Part shown: positions 9,534 to 19,004 of the stretch, one piece after another
How the letters are laid out: every line of letters starts with the position of its first letter
Numbering within the stretch: position 1 is the first letter of the stretch
Assembly: GCF_000816245.1 (NCBI RefSeq)
Contig: NZ_CP007769.1
Coordinates: 404,464-468,463, forward strand
Reading direction: 5' to 3'
DNA from: Campylobacter sp. RM16704
GTDB lineage: Bacteria; Campylobacterota; Campylobacteria; Campylobacterales; Campylobacteraceae
DNA length: 64,000 nucleotides
Program-made: the position numbers and the translations under genes
Notes under the pieces: model-generated
The model's input: the letters and a program-made list of their open reading frames with translations, nothing else
The model's database searches: none
Told to the model about the DNA's origin: nothing

Positions 9534-11888
9534 TTACTCACTTATTATTGATTTAAGAATTTGTTCTTTATGGTTTTGCAAACTTTCGTTTTTGTGCAAA
9601 ATTAAAACATTTCTTGTTCTTTCTTTTATAGTTTGAATTTTTGCTGCACTTAAAATAATATCATATCTTGCAAGTACATCCATTACATAAGCCATTAAAC
9701 CTTTTTGATCTTTTGTGTTTAAAGTTATTTTGGCATAGTTTTTGGAATAATTCATATCTAATTTTAATTCATCTTTTTTAATGTTTGGTTTTTTTGCTTT
9801 TTTGGGTACTTTTAAGTGTAATTTAGAATTAAGTAAATTTTCTAAGCTTTGTTTTTGAGTATCACTAACAATGTCTGAATACTCAAATTTAAGATAAACT
9901 TTTTCATCAAATAGCTCAAAAAAACCCATAAATACCAAATTTAACGAGCTTAAAGTGTTGAGTATATTCTCAAGATTATTTTTTTTATTCATTATAAGTT
10001 CTAATGTAAAATTATCTTGATTATCCAGCCAAAAGATAAAGTTTTCTTTCTGTGCTGTTTGTGTTATTTTAATGATTTTTTCAAAGCTATTTTTTATAAA
10101 AAATAAATTAGATTTAATATGAGTGATATTATTTTGAGTTTGCTCATCAAGCTCTAAAAAAGCTTTAGTTCTCTTTAAAATTTGTTCTTTTTTAACTCTT
10201 CTTTGTCCTTCATCGATTAAATTTTCATCTTCAAAACCTTCTAATGCGTTTTGAAATAACCTTTCAAGACTTTTATAGTAAAAATGATTCGTGATATTTA
10301 AAGCCCTAGCATTACACAAAGACAAAGTATGTAATATTTTTAATGTTTCAATATCATTTAATTTTGAGATAAAATTTAAAACTATGGTAGAATTATAAAT
10401 ATCTTCTTTTTCTATAATATCCTTAAATGCATTAAAATTTTTTAGCAGTCTTAATCCAAGATCTAACAAATCACTACTTATTTGAAATTTTCCAACATAA
10501 GCTCTATAAATGTTCGCTAAAGAAATTTCGTTTTCTTCATGTATTGCACTTAAAAGTATAGTAATTTTTAAAATTAAAAGCATATTTTCATCAAAAGTAT
10601 ATTCTTTTTCTTCAAAGTGCTTTAAACAAAGCAAAGCTCTATCCAATGCACTATAAATTCCCTCTTCTTCAAGTAAAAATTTGCTTTGTGTAAGGGGCTT
10701 ACAAAAATCTTTTAAAATATTTGCATCAGCAAGAAGTTTTAAAAGAGTAAAAGAATGTTTTCTTTTTAAGATTTTTTTGAATAATTCTAGATTTTCATCT
10801 TTATTTTCTGCTCTTTTTAGTGCAAAAACGAGTTTAATATCAAAATTATAATCTCTATCATCTAATTGTAAAAGTTGATTTAATATTAAGTCTAGATTTT
10901 CACTTTCACTAGAATAAGTAAAAAAGCTATCTTGTACTTCATAAAGTTTGCTATCTTTATAGTGTTTTTCTTGAATACATCTAGCTATAAAATGCGTATA
11001 AAATCCACAAGTTTGCATACACTGCATAGCTTTTTGAATGAGTATAGATTTAAGATCTAAATTCTTTTTCTCTTTTTTTTGCATTAAATTTGCAAGTTCT
11101 TGGGAATTTTGTATTAAAAATAAATTAGTATTTTTACCTTCTAAAAGATTCATTGCGCATTTAAGCGAAAATAAAAAATCACTAGCAAGTTTAAATTCAC
11201 TAAGCTCTTTTTCATTGATAAAAGAAAGCATATAATTTTTAGGAGAATCTTTAAATAAAATATTTAAATTTTCTATATCAAGTTGTTCATCTAAGCCACC
11301 AAAATTTTTATTAATATCAAATTCTTGTTTGATGAAAGGCTGATAAAAAGGATTAAATCTTTGTAAAATCTTCAAAGCAAATTCTTCTTTTAATTCCTCT
11401 TGGGTTTGATTGATTTTTTCTTTAATTTGTTTAAATAAAATTTTTGAACCACAAATATAGCGATATTGTAAAATATTTTGTTTAAGTTCGTTTTTAGCTA
11501 TATTGTAAAGCCCATTTATTTCACAAATTTGATAATTTATGCTTAAATTAATGTCATTTAAAGATGCAATAAAAGTTTTCATCAATGGTTTGATATTATA
11601 AGCTTTAATGTCTTTATAAACAAATAATAATTCCACATTTTCCTTTATACTCAGATTCATTTTAGCATATTGTTTTATAGCAACAATGCAAAATGGAAAT
11701 TTATCATTATGTGGATAAAAATCATCAAAAAAATCACTTAAAACAAGCTCATAAATATCTTCTATGAATCGATCAATTTCTTTAGAATGATAAAAACTAA
11801 ATGAACCTTGTTTTAAAAAAAGTCTAGAACAATAAGCTTCATAATCTTTTAAAGAATTTTTTAATTTTTGAATTTTTTGCATATTCAT
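9534..11888 (-). CDS. GlnD-like protein with degenerate nucleotidyltransferase and HD sites
   Basis: The 784-residue protein has GlnD-like layout: N-terminal nucleotidyltransferase fold, linker/helical middle, HD-like region and C-terminal ACT domain (KITLNTKDQKGLMAYVMDVLARYDIILSAAKI, about residues 715-745). In true GlnD the first site reads GxYGRxE...SDIDLL; here the aligned stretch is KQYAKMNLSIKENVELLFV, without the glycines or acidic pair. The HD region aligns as LLSAIHEENEISL, without a His-Asp pair. It therefore probably does not uridylylate or deuridylylate PII; no glnB is nearby. It may be a sensor using ACT ligand binding. It starts an operon with glmS two bases downstream. Confidence 0.72.
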   Translation of the reverse strand: MNMQKIQKLKNSLKDYEAYCSRLFLKQGSFSFYHSKEIDRFIEDIYELVLSDFFDDFYPHNDKFPFCIVAIKQYAKMNLSIKENVELLFVYKDIKAYNIKPLMKTFIASLNDINLSINYQICEINGLYNIAKNELKQNILQYRYICGSKILFKQIKEKINQTQEELKEEFALKILQRFNPFYQPFIKQEFDINKNFGGLDEQLDIENLNILFKDSPKNYMLSFINEKELSEFKLASDFLFSLKCAMNLLEGKNTNLFLIQNSQELANLMQKKEKKNLDLKSILIQKAMQCMQTCGFYTHFIARCIQEKHYKDSKLYEVQDSFFTYSSESENLDLILNQLLQLDDRDYNFDIKLVFALKRAENKDENLELFKKILKRKHSFTLLKLLADANILKDFCKPLTQSKFLLEEEGIYSALDRALLCLKHFEEKEYTFDENMLLILKITILLSAIHEENEISLANIYRAYVGKFQISSDLLDLGLRLLKNFNAFKDIIEKEDIYNSTIVLNFISKLNDIETLKILHTLSLCNARALNITNHFYYKSLERLFQNALEGFEDENLIDEGQRRVKKEQILKRTKAFLELDEQTQNNITHIKSNLFFIKNSFEKIIKITQTAQKENFIFWLDNQDNFTLELIMNKKNNLENILNTLSSLNLVFMGFFELFDEKVYLKFEYSDIVSDTQKQSLENLLNSKLHLKVPKKAKKPNIKKDELKLDMNYSKNYAKITLNTKDQKGLMAYVMDVLARYDIILSAAKIQTIKERTRNVLILHKNESLQNHKEQILKSIISE

Positions 11889-12005
11889 ATTTAAAATTAA
11901 TTCCTTAGTATTGAATTTCTTATATCATACCAAAAATATTTTGTATTAAATTTTAAGTAAGTTGAAATTATAATTATACTTTTAAATTTAAAAAATGGTA
12001 AGAAT

Positions 12006-13070
12006 ATGCAAACAATTATAAAAAAATTAGAAAATCAAGAAAGATTAAATGAAGAAGAAGCAAACGAGCTTTGGAATTTGGAACTTTTTACTTTAGGAAA
12101 ATATGCACAAAAAATTCGCACTAATTTGCATGGTAAAAAAGTTTATTTTAATGTCAATCGCCATATCAATCCTACAAATATATGTGTGGATACTTGTAAA
12201 TTTTGTGCCTTTTCAGCTCATAGAAAAAATCCCAACCCTTATACTATGACTCATGAAGAGATTATGAAAATAGTTGATGAAACAGTTCAAAGAGACACTA
12301 AAGAAATTCATATAGTTTCAGCACACAATAAAAACACATCGTGGCAATGGTATTTAGAAATTTTTAAAATGATTAAACAAAAATATCCATTTTTACACAT
12401 TAAAGCTTTAACTGCTGCTGAGGTTGATTTTTTAAGTAGAGCATTTAATATGAGTTATGAAGAAATTATAGAAAAAATGCTTGAATATGGTGTAGATTCT
12501 ATGCCAGGTGGTGGAGCTGAAATTTTTGATGAAGAGGTTCGAAAAAGAATTTGTCATGGCAAAGTTAGCAGTGAAAACTGGTTAAAAATTCACAAACTTT
12601 GGCATGAAAAAGGAAGACAAAGTAATGCCACTATGTTATTTGGGCATATAGAAAGTAGGGAAAATAGAATCAATCATATGATAAGATTAAGAAATCTTCA
12701 AGATCAAACCGGTGGTTTTAATGCTTTTATACCTTTAGTTTGGCAACAAGATAATAGTTTTATTACAGGTAAAAAACCACTAGGTTCGGTTGAAATTTTA
12801 AAAACCTTAGCCATAGCAAGAATAGTGCTTGATAATATCAAAAATATTAAAGCTTATTGGGCAACTATGGGGATAAATCTAGCTATGGTTGCTCAAGATT
12901 TTGGAGCAAATGACTTAGATGGAACTATAGAAAAAGAAAGCATACAAAGTGCAGGTGGTGCAAAAAGTTCAAATGGTTTAAATTTGAAAACTTTTGTGGA
13001 AATGATACAAAGTTCAGGTTATATTGCAATAGAACGCGATAGTTTATATAATGAATTAAAAACTTATTAA
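12006..13070 (+). CDS. mqnE: Aminodeoxyfutalosine synthase (radical SAM)
   Basis: The 354-residue radical-SAM enzyme of the futalosine menaquinone pathway joins SAM and an enolpyruvyl-benzoate to form aminofutalosine. The 4Fe-4S cysteines are C60, C64 and C67 in CVDTCKFCAF. The sequence continues with EIHIVSAHNKNTSWQWYLE and the MPGGGAEIFDEEVR stretch typical of MqnE/MqnC/CofH relatives. MqnE is preferred over MqnC because of the length, the PNPYTMTHEEI segment and the C. jejuni counterpart at the same locus. It diverges from the GlnD-like gene. The permease follows after 8 bases. Confidence 0.9.
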   Translation: MQTIIKKLENQERLNEEEANELWNLELFTLGKYAQKIRTNLHGKKVYFNVNRHINPTNICVDTCKFCAFSAHRKNPNPYTMTHEEIMKIVDETVQRDTKEIHIVSAHNKNTSWQWYLEIFKMIKQKYPFLHIKALTAAEVDFLSRAFNMSYEEIIEKMLEYGVDSMPGGGAEIFDEEVRKRICHGKVSSENWLKIHKLWHEKGRQSNATMLFGHIESRENRINHMIRLRNLQDQTGGFNAFIPLVWQQDNSFITGKKPLGSVEILKTLAIARIVLDNIKNIKAYWATMGINLAMVAQDFGANDLDGTIEKESIQSAGGAKSSNGLNLKTFVEMIQSSGYIAIERDSLYNELKTY

Positions 13071-13078
13071 GGATAAAA

Positions 13079-14395
13079 ATGGATTTTTTTAAACTTAAAG
13101 AACATAATACAGATATAAAAACAGAAATTTATGCAGGTATTGCTACTTTTTTAGCAATGATTTATATTATACCAGTTAATGCAAATATTATGAGTAAATC
13201 AGGTATGCCATTAGAAGCTTTAATCATAGCCACTGCATTAGTAACTATCATAGCCACTGCTTTTAGTGCCTTTTTTTCTAATACTCCGGTGGCTATGAGT
13301 GTGGGTATGGGTTTAAATGCATATTTTACTTTTAGTGTGTGTGGTACTTATCAAATTCCTTGGCAAAGTGCTTTAGGTGCTGTATTTTTATCAGGTTTTA
13401 TTTTTACTTTATTATCTTTTACTAATTTTAGAATTTGGGTTATTAAAAGCATACCAAATGATTTAAGAAAAGCCATATCAGCAGGTATTGGAACCTTTAT
13501 AGCATTTATGGGGCTTGTGCAAATGGGGATTATTACAAAAAATGAAGCAACTTTAGTCGGCTTAGGAGATTTTTCAAGCACTAAAGTACTTTTTGGTTTG
13601 TTTGGCTTATTTTTAGTTTTTGTGTTTTGGGCTTGGAAGATTAAAGGTGCATTTATTTTAGCTGTATTTGTGAGTGCTTTATGTGCTTGGATTTTTGGCA
13701 TTGATGGGGCTAAATTTCCAGAACAACTTTTATCTTTACCAGTTATTAGTGGAGATAATGGCTTAAGTGCTATATTTGGCAAACTTGATATTAAAGGTGC
13801 ATTAGAACTTAGTATGATCCCTATAGTATTAACTTTTTTTGTAACTCAACTTTTTGATAGTGTGGGAACTATCACAGGCGTGGGTTCAAGAGGAAAAATT
13901 TTTGATGATCCAAAGCAAGGTGAAAAAAAACTAGGTAAAACCTTAGGAGCTGATGCGGTAAGTTCAGCTATGGGTGCAGTAGTAGGAACTTCCACGGTTA
14001 CTGCATTTGTGGAAAGTTCAGCGGGTGTTGAAGCAGGTGGTAGAACAGGACTTACGGCTTTAGTAGCTGCTATATGTTTTGTTTTTACTTTATTTTTATT
14101 GCCAGTATTTAAAGCAATTCCTTCAAATTCTATCTATCCTATTTTAGTTCTTGTTGGAGTTTTAATGTTTATGGAAGTTGCTAATATTAATTTTAAAGAC
14201 AAAGCTATAGCAGTAAGTGCGTTTTTTATCATCATTATGATGCCATTAACTTATTCTATCACAACAGGCTTTGCTTTTGGTTTTATAGCATATTTATTTA
14301 TGTGTATTATGCAAAAAGAATTTGATAAAATTAATCTTGGTATCATCGTTTTAAGTGCAATTTCATTGCTAGTATTTTTATTACAATTTTTATAG
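13079..14395 (+). CDS. NCS2/AzgA-type purine permease
   Basis: The 438-residue membrane protein has about twelve to fourteen hydrophobic segments. Family hallmarks are the start FFKLKEHNTDIKTEIYAGIATFLAMIYI, the substrate region NTPVAMSVGMGLNAYFTF, and LFDSVGTITGVGSRGKIFDD with EGKKLGKTLGADAV-like continuation and STVTAFVESSAGVEAGGRTGLTAL. These place it in the AzgA-like (PbuG) group importing adenine, guanine or hypoxanthine. It is followed eight bases later by a phosphoribosyltransferase, so the pair looks like a purine uptake and salvage unit. Exact substrate is inferred only. Confidence 0.9.
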   Translation: MDFFKLKEHNTDIKTEIYAGIATFLAMIYIIPVNANIMSKSGMPLEALIIATALVTIIATAFSAFFSNTPVAMSVGMGLNAYFTFSVCGTYQIPWQSALGAVFLSGFIFTLLSFTNFRIWVIKSIPNDLRKAISAGIGTFIAFMGLVQMGIITKNEATLVGLGDFSSTKVLFGLFGLFLVFVFWAWKIKGAFILAVFVSALCAWIFGIDGAKFPEQLLSLPVISGDNGLSAIFGKLDIKGALELSMIPIVLTFFVTQLFDSVGTITGVGSRGKIFDDPKQGEKKLGKTLGADAVSSAMGAVVGTSTVTAFVESSAGVEAGGRTGLTALVAAICFVFTLFLLPVFKAIPSNSIYPILVLVGVLMFMEVANINFKDKAIAVSAFFIIIMMPLTYSITTGFAFGFIAYLFMCIMQKEFDKINLGIIVLSAISLLVFLLQFL

Positions 14396-14403
14396 GAAAA
14401 ATT

Positions 14404-14844
14404 ATGTATTATTACACTTATGAAGAATTTCAAAAAGAAATTATACCTTTTACGCGTAAAATTAAAGAAGAATTTAACCCTGATGTTTTGCTTGCCATAG
14501 CAAGAGGTGGTATGACTTTAGGGCATTTTTTGGCAGAAGGTATGGGAAATAGAAATTTATTTTCTTTAAATTCTATTCACTATGAAGATACTCAAAAGCT
14601 AGATACGATTAAAATTTTTAATATTCCTAATCTTAATTCATATAAAAAAATTCTTTTGGTAGATGATATTATAGATAGTGGTGAAACTATGATAGAAATT
14701 AAAAGAGTTTTAATGGAAAAATATCCTCATTTAGAACTTAAGGTTGCTAGCGTGTTTTACAAGCCTTCAGCATTATTAATTCCTGAGTTTTGTATTAAAG
14801 AAGCAAAAGAGTGGATAGAATTTTTTTGGAGCATTAAAATTTAG
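14404..14844 (+). CDS. Purine-type phosphoribosyltransferase
   Basis: The 146-residue cytosolic protein has the PRPP-binding motif ILLVDDIIDSGET (residues 83-95) typical of type I phosphoribosyltransferases. An AIARGGMTLGHFLAEGM segment near residue 31 forms the upstream PPi loop. Size and motif match the Gpt/HGPRT-like proteins (xanthine-guanine or hypoxanthine). It probably converts the base brought in by the adjoining permease to a nucleotide. It is part of the mqnE-permease-PRT transcript by spacing (8 bases). The base specificity is not settled by sequence. Confidence 0.85.
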   Translation: MYYYTYEEFQKEIIPFTRKIKEEFNPDVLLAIARGGMTLGHFLAEGMGNRNLFSLNSIHYEDTQKLDTIKIFNIPNLNSYKKILLVDDIIDSGETMIEIKRVLMEKYPHLELKVASVFYKPSALLIPEFCIKEAKEWIEFFWSIKI

Positions 14845-14889
14845 CTCTTTGTAAGAAATGTTGTGTAATATATTGCATATTATCTTAAC

Positions 14890-14896
14890 AAGGAGG
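14890..14896 (+). promoter_or_regulatory. Full-length Shine-Dalgarno of torA-like gene
   Basis: AAGGAGG lies about eight bases before the ATG at 14905. It is a near-complete anti-16S match and stronger than most sites in this window. It fixes the start of the reductase and suggests high translation. Confidence 0.8.
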
Positions 14897-14904
14897 ATAT
14901 TTTA

Positions 14905-17304
14905 ATGAGTTTAACAAGAAGAAAGTTTTTAAAAGGACTTGCTGCGACTTCTGCACTTGTCTCGGTTAATCCTTTAATGGCTGCAAATGGGGGAACTAAG
15001 TTTTATGATACTAAAAAAATTCCTCACGCAACACACTTTGGTGCTTTTTGGGCTGAAGTCAATTCAGAGGGCAAAATAGTTAAAACTATTCCACAACAAT
15101 CTGATAAACATCCTTCTATTATCACTGATGCTATTGTTGATAGAACATATTCAGATACTAGGGTGAAATATCCTTGCGTTAGAAAAAGCTTTTTAGAAGG
15201 TAAAAAAAGACCTAAATTAAGAGGAAAAGAGCCTTTTGTAAGAGTAAGTTGGGAAAAAGCTTTAGAATTGGTTTTAGAGAAACTAAAAGAAACTCCTATT
15301 GAAAATTTATTCAATGCAAGTTATGGTGCTTGGGGACATGTAGGCTTATTGCACAATTGTAACTCTGTAGCTGGAAGATTTTTTAATACTGCTTTAGGCG
15401 GTCACATAGGAACAGATGGTGAGTATAGTAATGGTGCTGCTGGTAGGGTTAATGCGACTATAATGGGAGATTTGGAAGTTTATTCTTTGCAAACTTCTCA
15501 CGAGGTTATCTTAGAAAATACTCAAGTTTATGTTTTATGGGGAGCTGACCTTTATAAATGTAATCAAATTGATTTTAAGGTTGCAAATCGTGGAAATGAT
15601 GAGTATTATAAAAAATACAGCAAATCAAAAATCAAATTTATCACAATCGATCCTCAATACACTCAAACAGCTGAAATTTTAAATGCTGATTGGATTAAAA
15701 TTCGTCCAAATACCGATGTGGCTTTAATGCTTGGTATGATGAATTATCTTTATAAAAGTGGCAAGTATGATAAAAAATTTATAGAAAAATATACTGATGG
15801 TTTTGATAAATTCTTACCTTATTTGCTTGGAAAAACTGATGGTATTGATAAAACTCCAGCTTGGGCTGCAAATATTACTGGCGTTGAAGAAAAAGTTATC
15901 ACAAGCTTAGCAGATACTTTTGTTAAAAATAGAACTTTCTTAGCAGGTAATTGGGCTATGCAAAGAGCTCAGCATGGAGAACAAGCTGATTGGACTTTAA
16001 TGGTTTTAGCTTCTATGATAGGGCAAGTTGGCTTACCAGGTGGTGGATTTGGTTTTTCTATGCATTATTCAGGTGGTGGACAAGCTTTTTCAGGTGTAAG
16101 ATTACCAGTAGGTTTACCACAGGGTAAAAATAATCTTGATACTAATATACCAGCAAGTAGAATTTCAGAAGCTATTTTAAACCCAGGTAAAACTATTAAA
16201 TTTAAAGGTAAAGAAATCACTTATCCAAAAATTAAATTAATGTATGTTGTTGGAGCTTCGGTTTTAGGTCACCATCCAAATACTAATGAGCTTATTAAAG
16301 CTTTGAGGACTCTTGATACATTAATCGTACATGAGCCTTGGTGGACTCCTATGGCAAAAATGGCAGATATTGTATTACCTTCAACTACAACTTTAGAAAG
16401 AGATGATATTAGCTTTGGTGGTTCTTATTCTCAAGATTATGTTTATGCTATGAAAAAAGTAATTGAACCTTATTTTGAAAGTAGAAATGATTATGATATT
16501 TTTGAAGAATTAGCAAAAAGAATAGGCGAGAGAGAACATAAAAAATTCACAGGAAATAAAACAAAACAACAATGGCTTGAAGGGTTTTATGGCAGAAGTG
16601 ATTGTCCTTATTATATGGAATTTGCTGATTTTTGGAAGCAAGGTTTTATTTATTTTGAGCCACCAAAAGAAGCTTATAATTATGTTAGACATTCTGAATT
16701 TAGAGCAGATCCTGTGGCAAATAAACTTGCAACAGAAAGTGGAAAAATTCAAATTTATTCACCAAAATTTGAAAAGTATAATTTAGAGGATTTTAAAGCA
16801 CATCCTACTTGGTTTGAACCAGCTGAATGGTTAGGCAATGAAAAATTGGTTAAAAAATATCCTTTTCATTTAGTAAGCCCACATCCAAGATATAGAGTGC
16901 ATTCTCAACTTGATAATACTTGGGTAAGAGATTTATACAAAATTCAGGGTAGAGAACCAGTTGTTATAAATACAAATGACGCTAAAAAACTTGGCATTAC
17001 TCACGGAGAGGTTGTAGAAGTATTTAACGATCGTGGCTCACTTTTAGCAGGTGCTTTTGTAACAGATAATATCATGGAAGGGGTTATTAGTATCCAAGAG
17101 GGTGCTTGGTATGATCCTGAAGATGTAGATGATAATAAGCCAAGATGTAATGCAGGTCATGTGAATGTTTTAACTAGCTCAAGACCAACTTCAACTATGG
17201 CTCAAGCAACCAGTGTAAATACTTGTTTAGTAGGTATTAAAAAGTTAAAAGAAGTTATAAAACCATATAACTCAACTACACCGCCAAAAATTATAGGAGC
17301 TTAA
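14905..17304 (+). CDS. torA: TMAO/DMSO-type molybdopterin reductase, Tat-exported
   Basis: The 799-residue periplasmic bis-MGD reductase of the TorA/DorA/BisC family probably reduces TMAO or DMSO as terminal acceptor. The N-terminus LTRRKFLKGL (residues 3-12) is a twin-arginine signal, followed by a hydrophobic stretch and cleavage near residue 27. GEYSNGAAGR near residue 173-182 contains the Ser expected to ligate molybdenum; YGAWGHVG precedes it. The dinucleotide-binding domain at the end has DAKKLGITHGEVVEVFNDRG and TSVNTCLV. It is followed three bases later by a monohaem cytochrome, as in the C. jejuni Cj0264c/Cj0265c pair. The symbol is by family, not proven substrate. Confidence 0.9.
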   Translation: MSLTRRKFLKGLAATSALVSVNPLMAANGGTKFYDTKKIPHATHFGAFWAEVNSEGKIVKTIPQQSDKHPSIITDAIVDRTYSDTRVKYPCVRKSFLEGKKRPKLRGKEPFVRVSWEKALELVLEKLKETPIENLFNASYGAWGHVGLLHNCNSVAGRFFNTALGGHIGTDGEYSNGAAGRVNATIMGDLEVYSLQTSHEVILENTQVYVLWGADLYKCNQIDFKVANRGNDEYYKKYSKSKIKFITIDPQYTQTAEILNADWIKIRPNTDVALMLGMMNYLYKSGKYDKKFIEKYTDGFDKFLPYLLGKTDGIDKTPAWAANITGVEEKVITSLADTFVKNRTFLAGNWAMQRAQHGEQADWTLMVLASMIGQVGLPGGGFGFSMHYSGGGQAFSGVRLPVGLPQGKNNLDTNIPASRISEAILNPGKTIKFKGKEITYPKIKLMYVVGASVLGHHPNTNELIKALRTLDTLIVHEPWWTPMAKMADIVLPSTTTLERDDISFGGSYSQDYVYAMKKVIEPYFESRNDYDIFEELAKRIGEREHKKFTGNKTKQQWLEGFYGRSDCPYYMEFADFWKQGFIYFEPPKEAYNYVRHSEFRADPVANKLATESGKIQIYSPKFEKYNLEDFKAHPTWFEPAEWLGNEKLVKKYPFHLVSPHPRYRVHSQLDNTWVRDLYKIQGREPVVINTNDAKKLGITHGEVVEVFNDRGSLLAGAFVTDNIMEGVISIQEGAWYDPEDVDDNKPRCNAGHVNVLTSSRPTSTMAQATSVNTCLVGIKKLKEVIKPYNSTTPPKIIGA

Positions 17305-17306
17305 TA

Positions 17307-17840
17307 ATGAAAAAAATTATATTAGCATTGACTTTTTTAGCTAGTACCCTATTTGCCAAAGATATGTTTATTTTTAATGAGAAAGTAGATCTTTTAGATA
17401 GTGCTAGTAAAAAGGTGGTAGGACAAATTTATGAAGGCTCTAAAGTAGAACTTGTAAAAGAAGAGGGTGAATATTCTTTGATAAAAGTTAAAGGTGAGGT
17501 AGTAGATTCAAATCCAAAAAGTCTTGCTTATACTAAAGATGGAATTTATCTTTTACTTACTTTAAATGCTAAAAATGCAAGCAATGAAATGGAATTTTTA
17601 GTTAAAAGTAAAGATTTAACTGATAAAGAAATTCTTGCTTGGGATGAGATAGAATTAACTTATTATGATACTTGCACAAGTTGTCATGCAGCTCATAAAC
17701 CAAAAGAACACTTAATGGAAGAATGGGATGCATATTTATCCGCCATGCAAGGTTTTGCAAAGATTACTGACGCAGAAAAAGCTAGAATTTTAAGATTTTT
17801 ACAATCTCACGCAAGTAATGGACCTGTAAAGCTTGACTAA
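17307..17840 (+). CDS. Periplasmic monohaem cytochrome c, partner of the reductase
   Basis: The 177-residue protein has a signal peptide (MKKIILALTFLASTLFA). The mature part begins with an SH3-like beta segment (residues 20-90: VDLLDSASKKVVGQIYEGSKVELV). A C-terminal haem c site CTSCH (residues 123-127) is followed by a helix. It is the likely electron donor to the upstream molybdoenzyme, replacing the multihaem TorC found in E. coli. This agrees with the C. jejuni pair in which a monohaem cytochrome serves the reductase. The axial second ligand is probably one of the Met residues near the C-terminus; that is inference. Confidence 0.88.
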   Translation: MKKIILALTFLASTLFAKDMFIFNEKVDLLDSASKKVVGQIYEGSKVELVKEEGEYSLIKVKGEVVDSNPKSLAYTKDGIYLLLTLNAKNASNEMEFLVKSKDLTDKEILAWDEIELTYYDTCTSCHAAHKPKEHLMEEWDAYLSAMQGFAKITDAEKARILRFLQSHASNGPVKLD

Positions 17841-17846
17841 TCAAAA

Positions 17847-19004
17847 ATGAAAAGGTATTTACTAGCCGTTTTATTTTTTGACTTTTGTGCTTTGTTGTAT
17901 GGTATAAGCACTTTATCTATAAGTTACAATGAAGCACAAATTTACTTTTATGATCATAGTTTAATAGCTATAATTGCCAGATTTGGCACTGCTATTTTTG
18001 GTCAAAATGATTTTGGATTAAGACTTCCTTTTGTTTTATTGCATTCATTAAGTTGTATTTTACTTTATATTTTGGCTTTAAAATACACTAGAACTTCTTT
18101 TGATGCTTTTATATCTGTAGTTTTATTTATACTACTACCAGGTAGTGTTGCTAGTGCATTGCTTATAAATGAATCAAGTATTGTAATCTTTTTAACACTT
18201 CTAATTTTAGTTTTGTTTGAATATAAAAAAAATATACTTTTTTTTATATTATTTTTTTTAGTATTATTTGTAGATAAAAATTTTGCTATTTTATATTTAT
18301 CTTTTTTCTTTTATGGAATTTATAATAAAAATAAAATCCTTATAGGACTTTCTTTGATTTTATTTGGTATTTCTATGAGTGTTTATGGTTTTGATGCAAG
18401 TGGTAAGCCTAAGGGGTATTTTTTAGATACTTTAGGCGTTTTTGCTGCCTGTTTTTCGCCTTTAATTTTTCTTTATTTTTTTTATGTAATATATAGAATT
18501 CTTTTACAAGCCAATAAACCACTTTTATGGTTTATTAGTGCTACTACTTTTATTTTTTGTTTGATATTTTCTATCAGACAAAGACTTTTTTTAGAAGATT
18601 TTTTACCTTTTTGTGTAGTTTGCACCCCGCTTTTGATCCGCTATTTAATGTCTTCATATCGTTCAAGAGTTCCTGAACTTCGCTTAAAACATAAGATATT
18701 CATTGAATGCTCTTTAGCATTTTTGGTAATTTTTTATCTTGGAATTATCTTTAACCATAGTTTTTATTATGTATTAAATAAACCTAAAAAACATTTTGCA
18801 TATGATTATCATATTGCAAAAAATTTAGCTATGAAGCTAAAAGAACAAAATATCAATTCTATTAATCTTAAAGATGATGATTTAGCTTTAAGATTGAAAT
18901 TTTACGGAATTTCTAAAGGCAAGACAAAGCTTATATTTACACAAAAACCTAGTAATTTATATGTGAGTTTAGGCAAACATAAATTATACTTTGAAGTAAA
19001 ATGA
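17847..19004 (+). CDS. GT-C/PMT-like membrane glycosyltransferase-type protein
   Basis: The 385-residue protein has about nine or ten transmembrane segments and a short soluble C-terminus. The first loop after TM1 reads SISYNEAQIYFYDHS, placed like the D/N-E catalytic loop of ArnT/PMT (GT39/GT83) transferases. The next loop is FGQNDFGLRLPFVLLHSLS, matching the family G..s.w.aRlPsal. It lies six bases after the cytochrome gene and overlaps the pseudopilin-like gene by four bases (ATGA). I infer a lipid-linked sugar transferase; acceptor and donor are unknown. Very AT-rich, but no sign of transfer. Confidence 0.65.
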   Translation: MKRYLLAVLFFDFCALLYGISTLSISYNEAQIYFYDHSLIAIIARFGTAIFGQNDFGLRLPFVLLHSLSCILLYILALKYTRTSFDAFISVVLFILLPGSVASALLINESSIVIFLTLLILVLFEYKKNILFFILFFLVLFVDKNFAILYLSFFFYGIYNKNKILIGLSLILFGISMSVYGFDASGKPKGYFLDTLGVFAACFSPLIFLYFFYVIYRILLQANKPLLWFISATTFIFCLIFSIRQRLFLEDFLPFCVVCTPLLIRYLMSSYRSRVPELRLKHKIFIECSLAFLVIFYLGIIFNHSFYYVLNKPKKHFAYDYHIAKNLAMKLKEQNINSINLKDDDLALRLKFYGISKGKTKLIFTQKPSNLYVSLGKHKLYFEVK

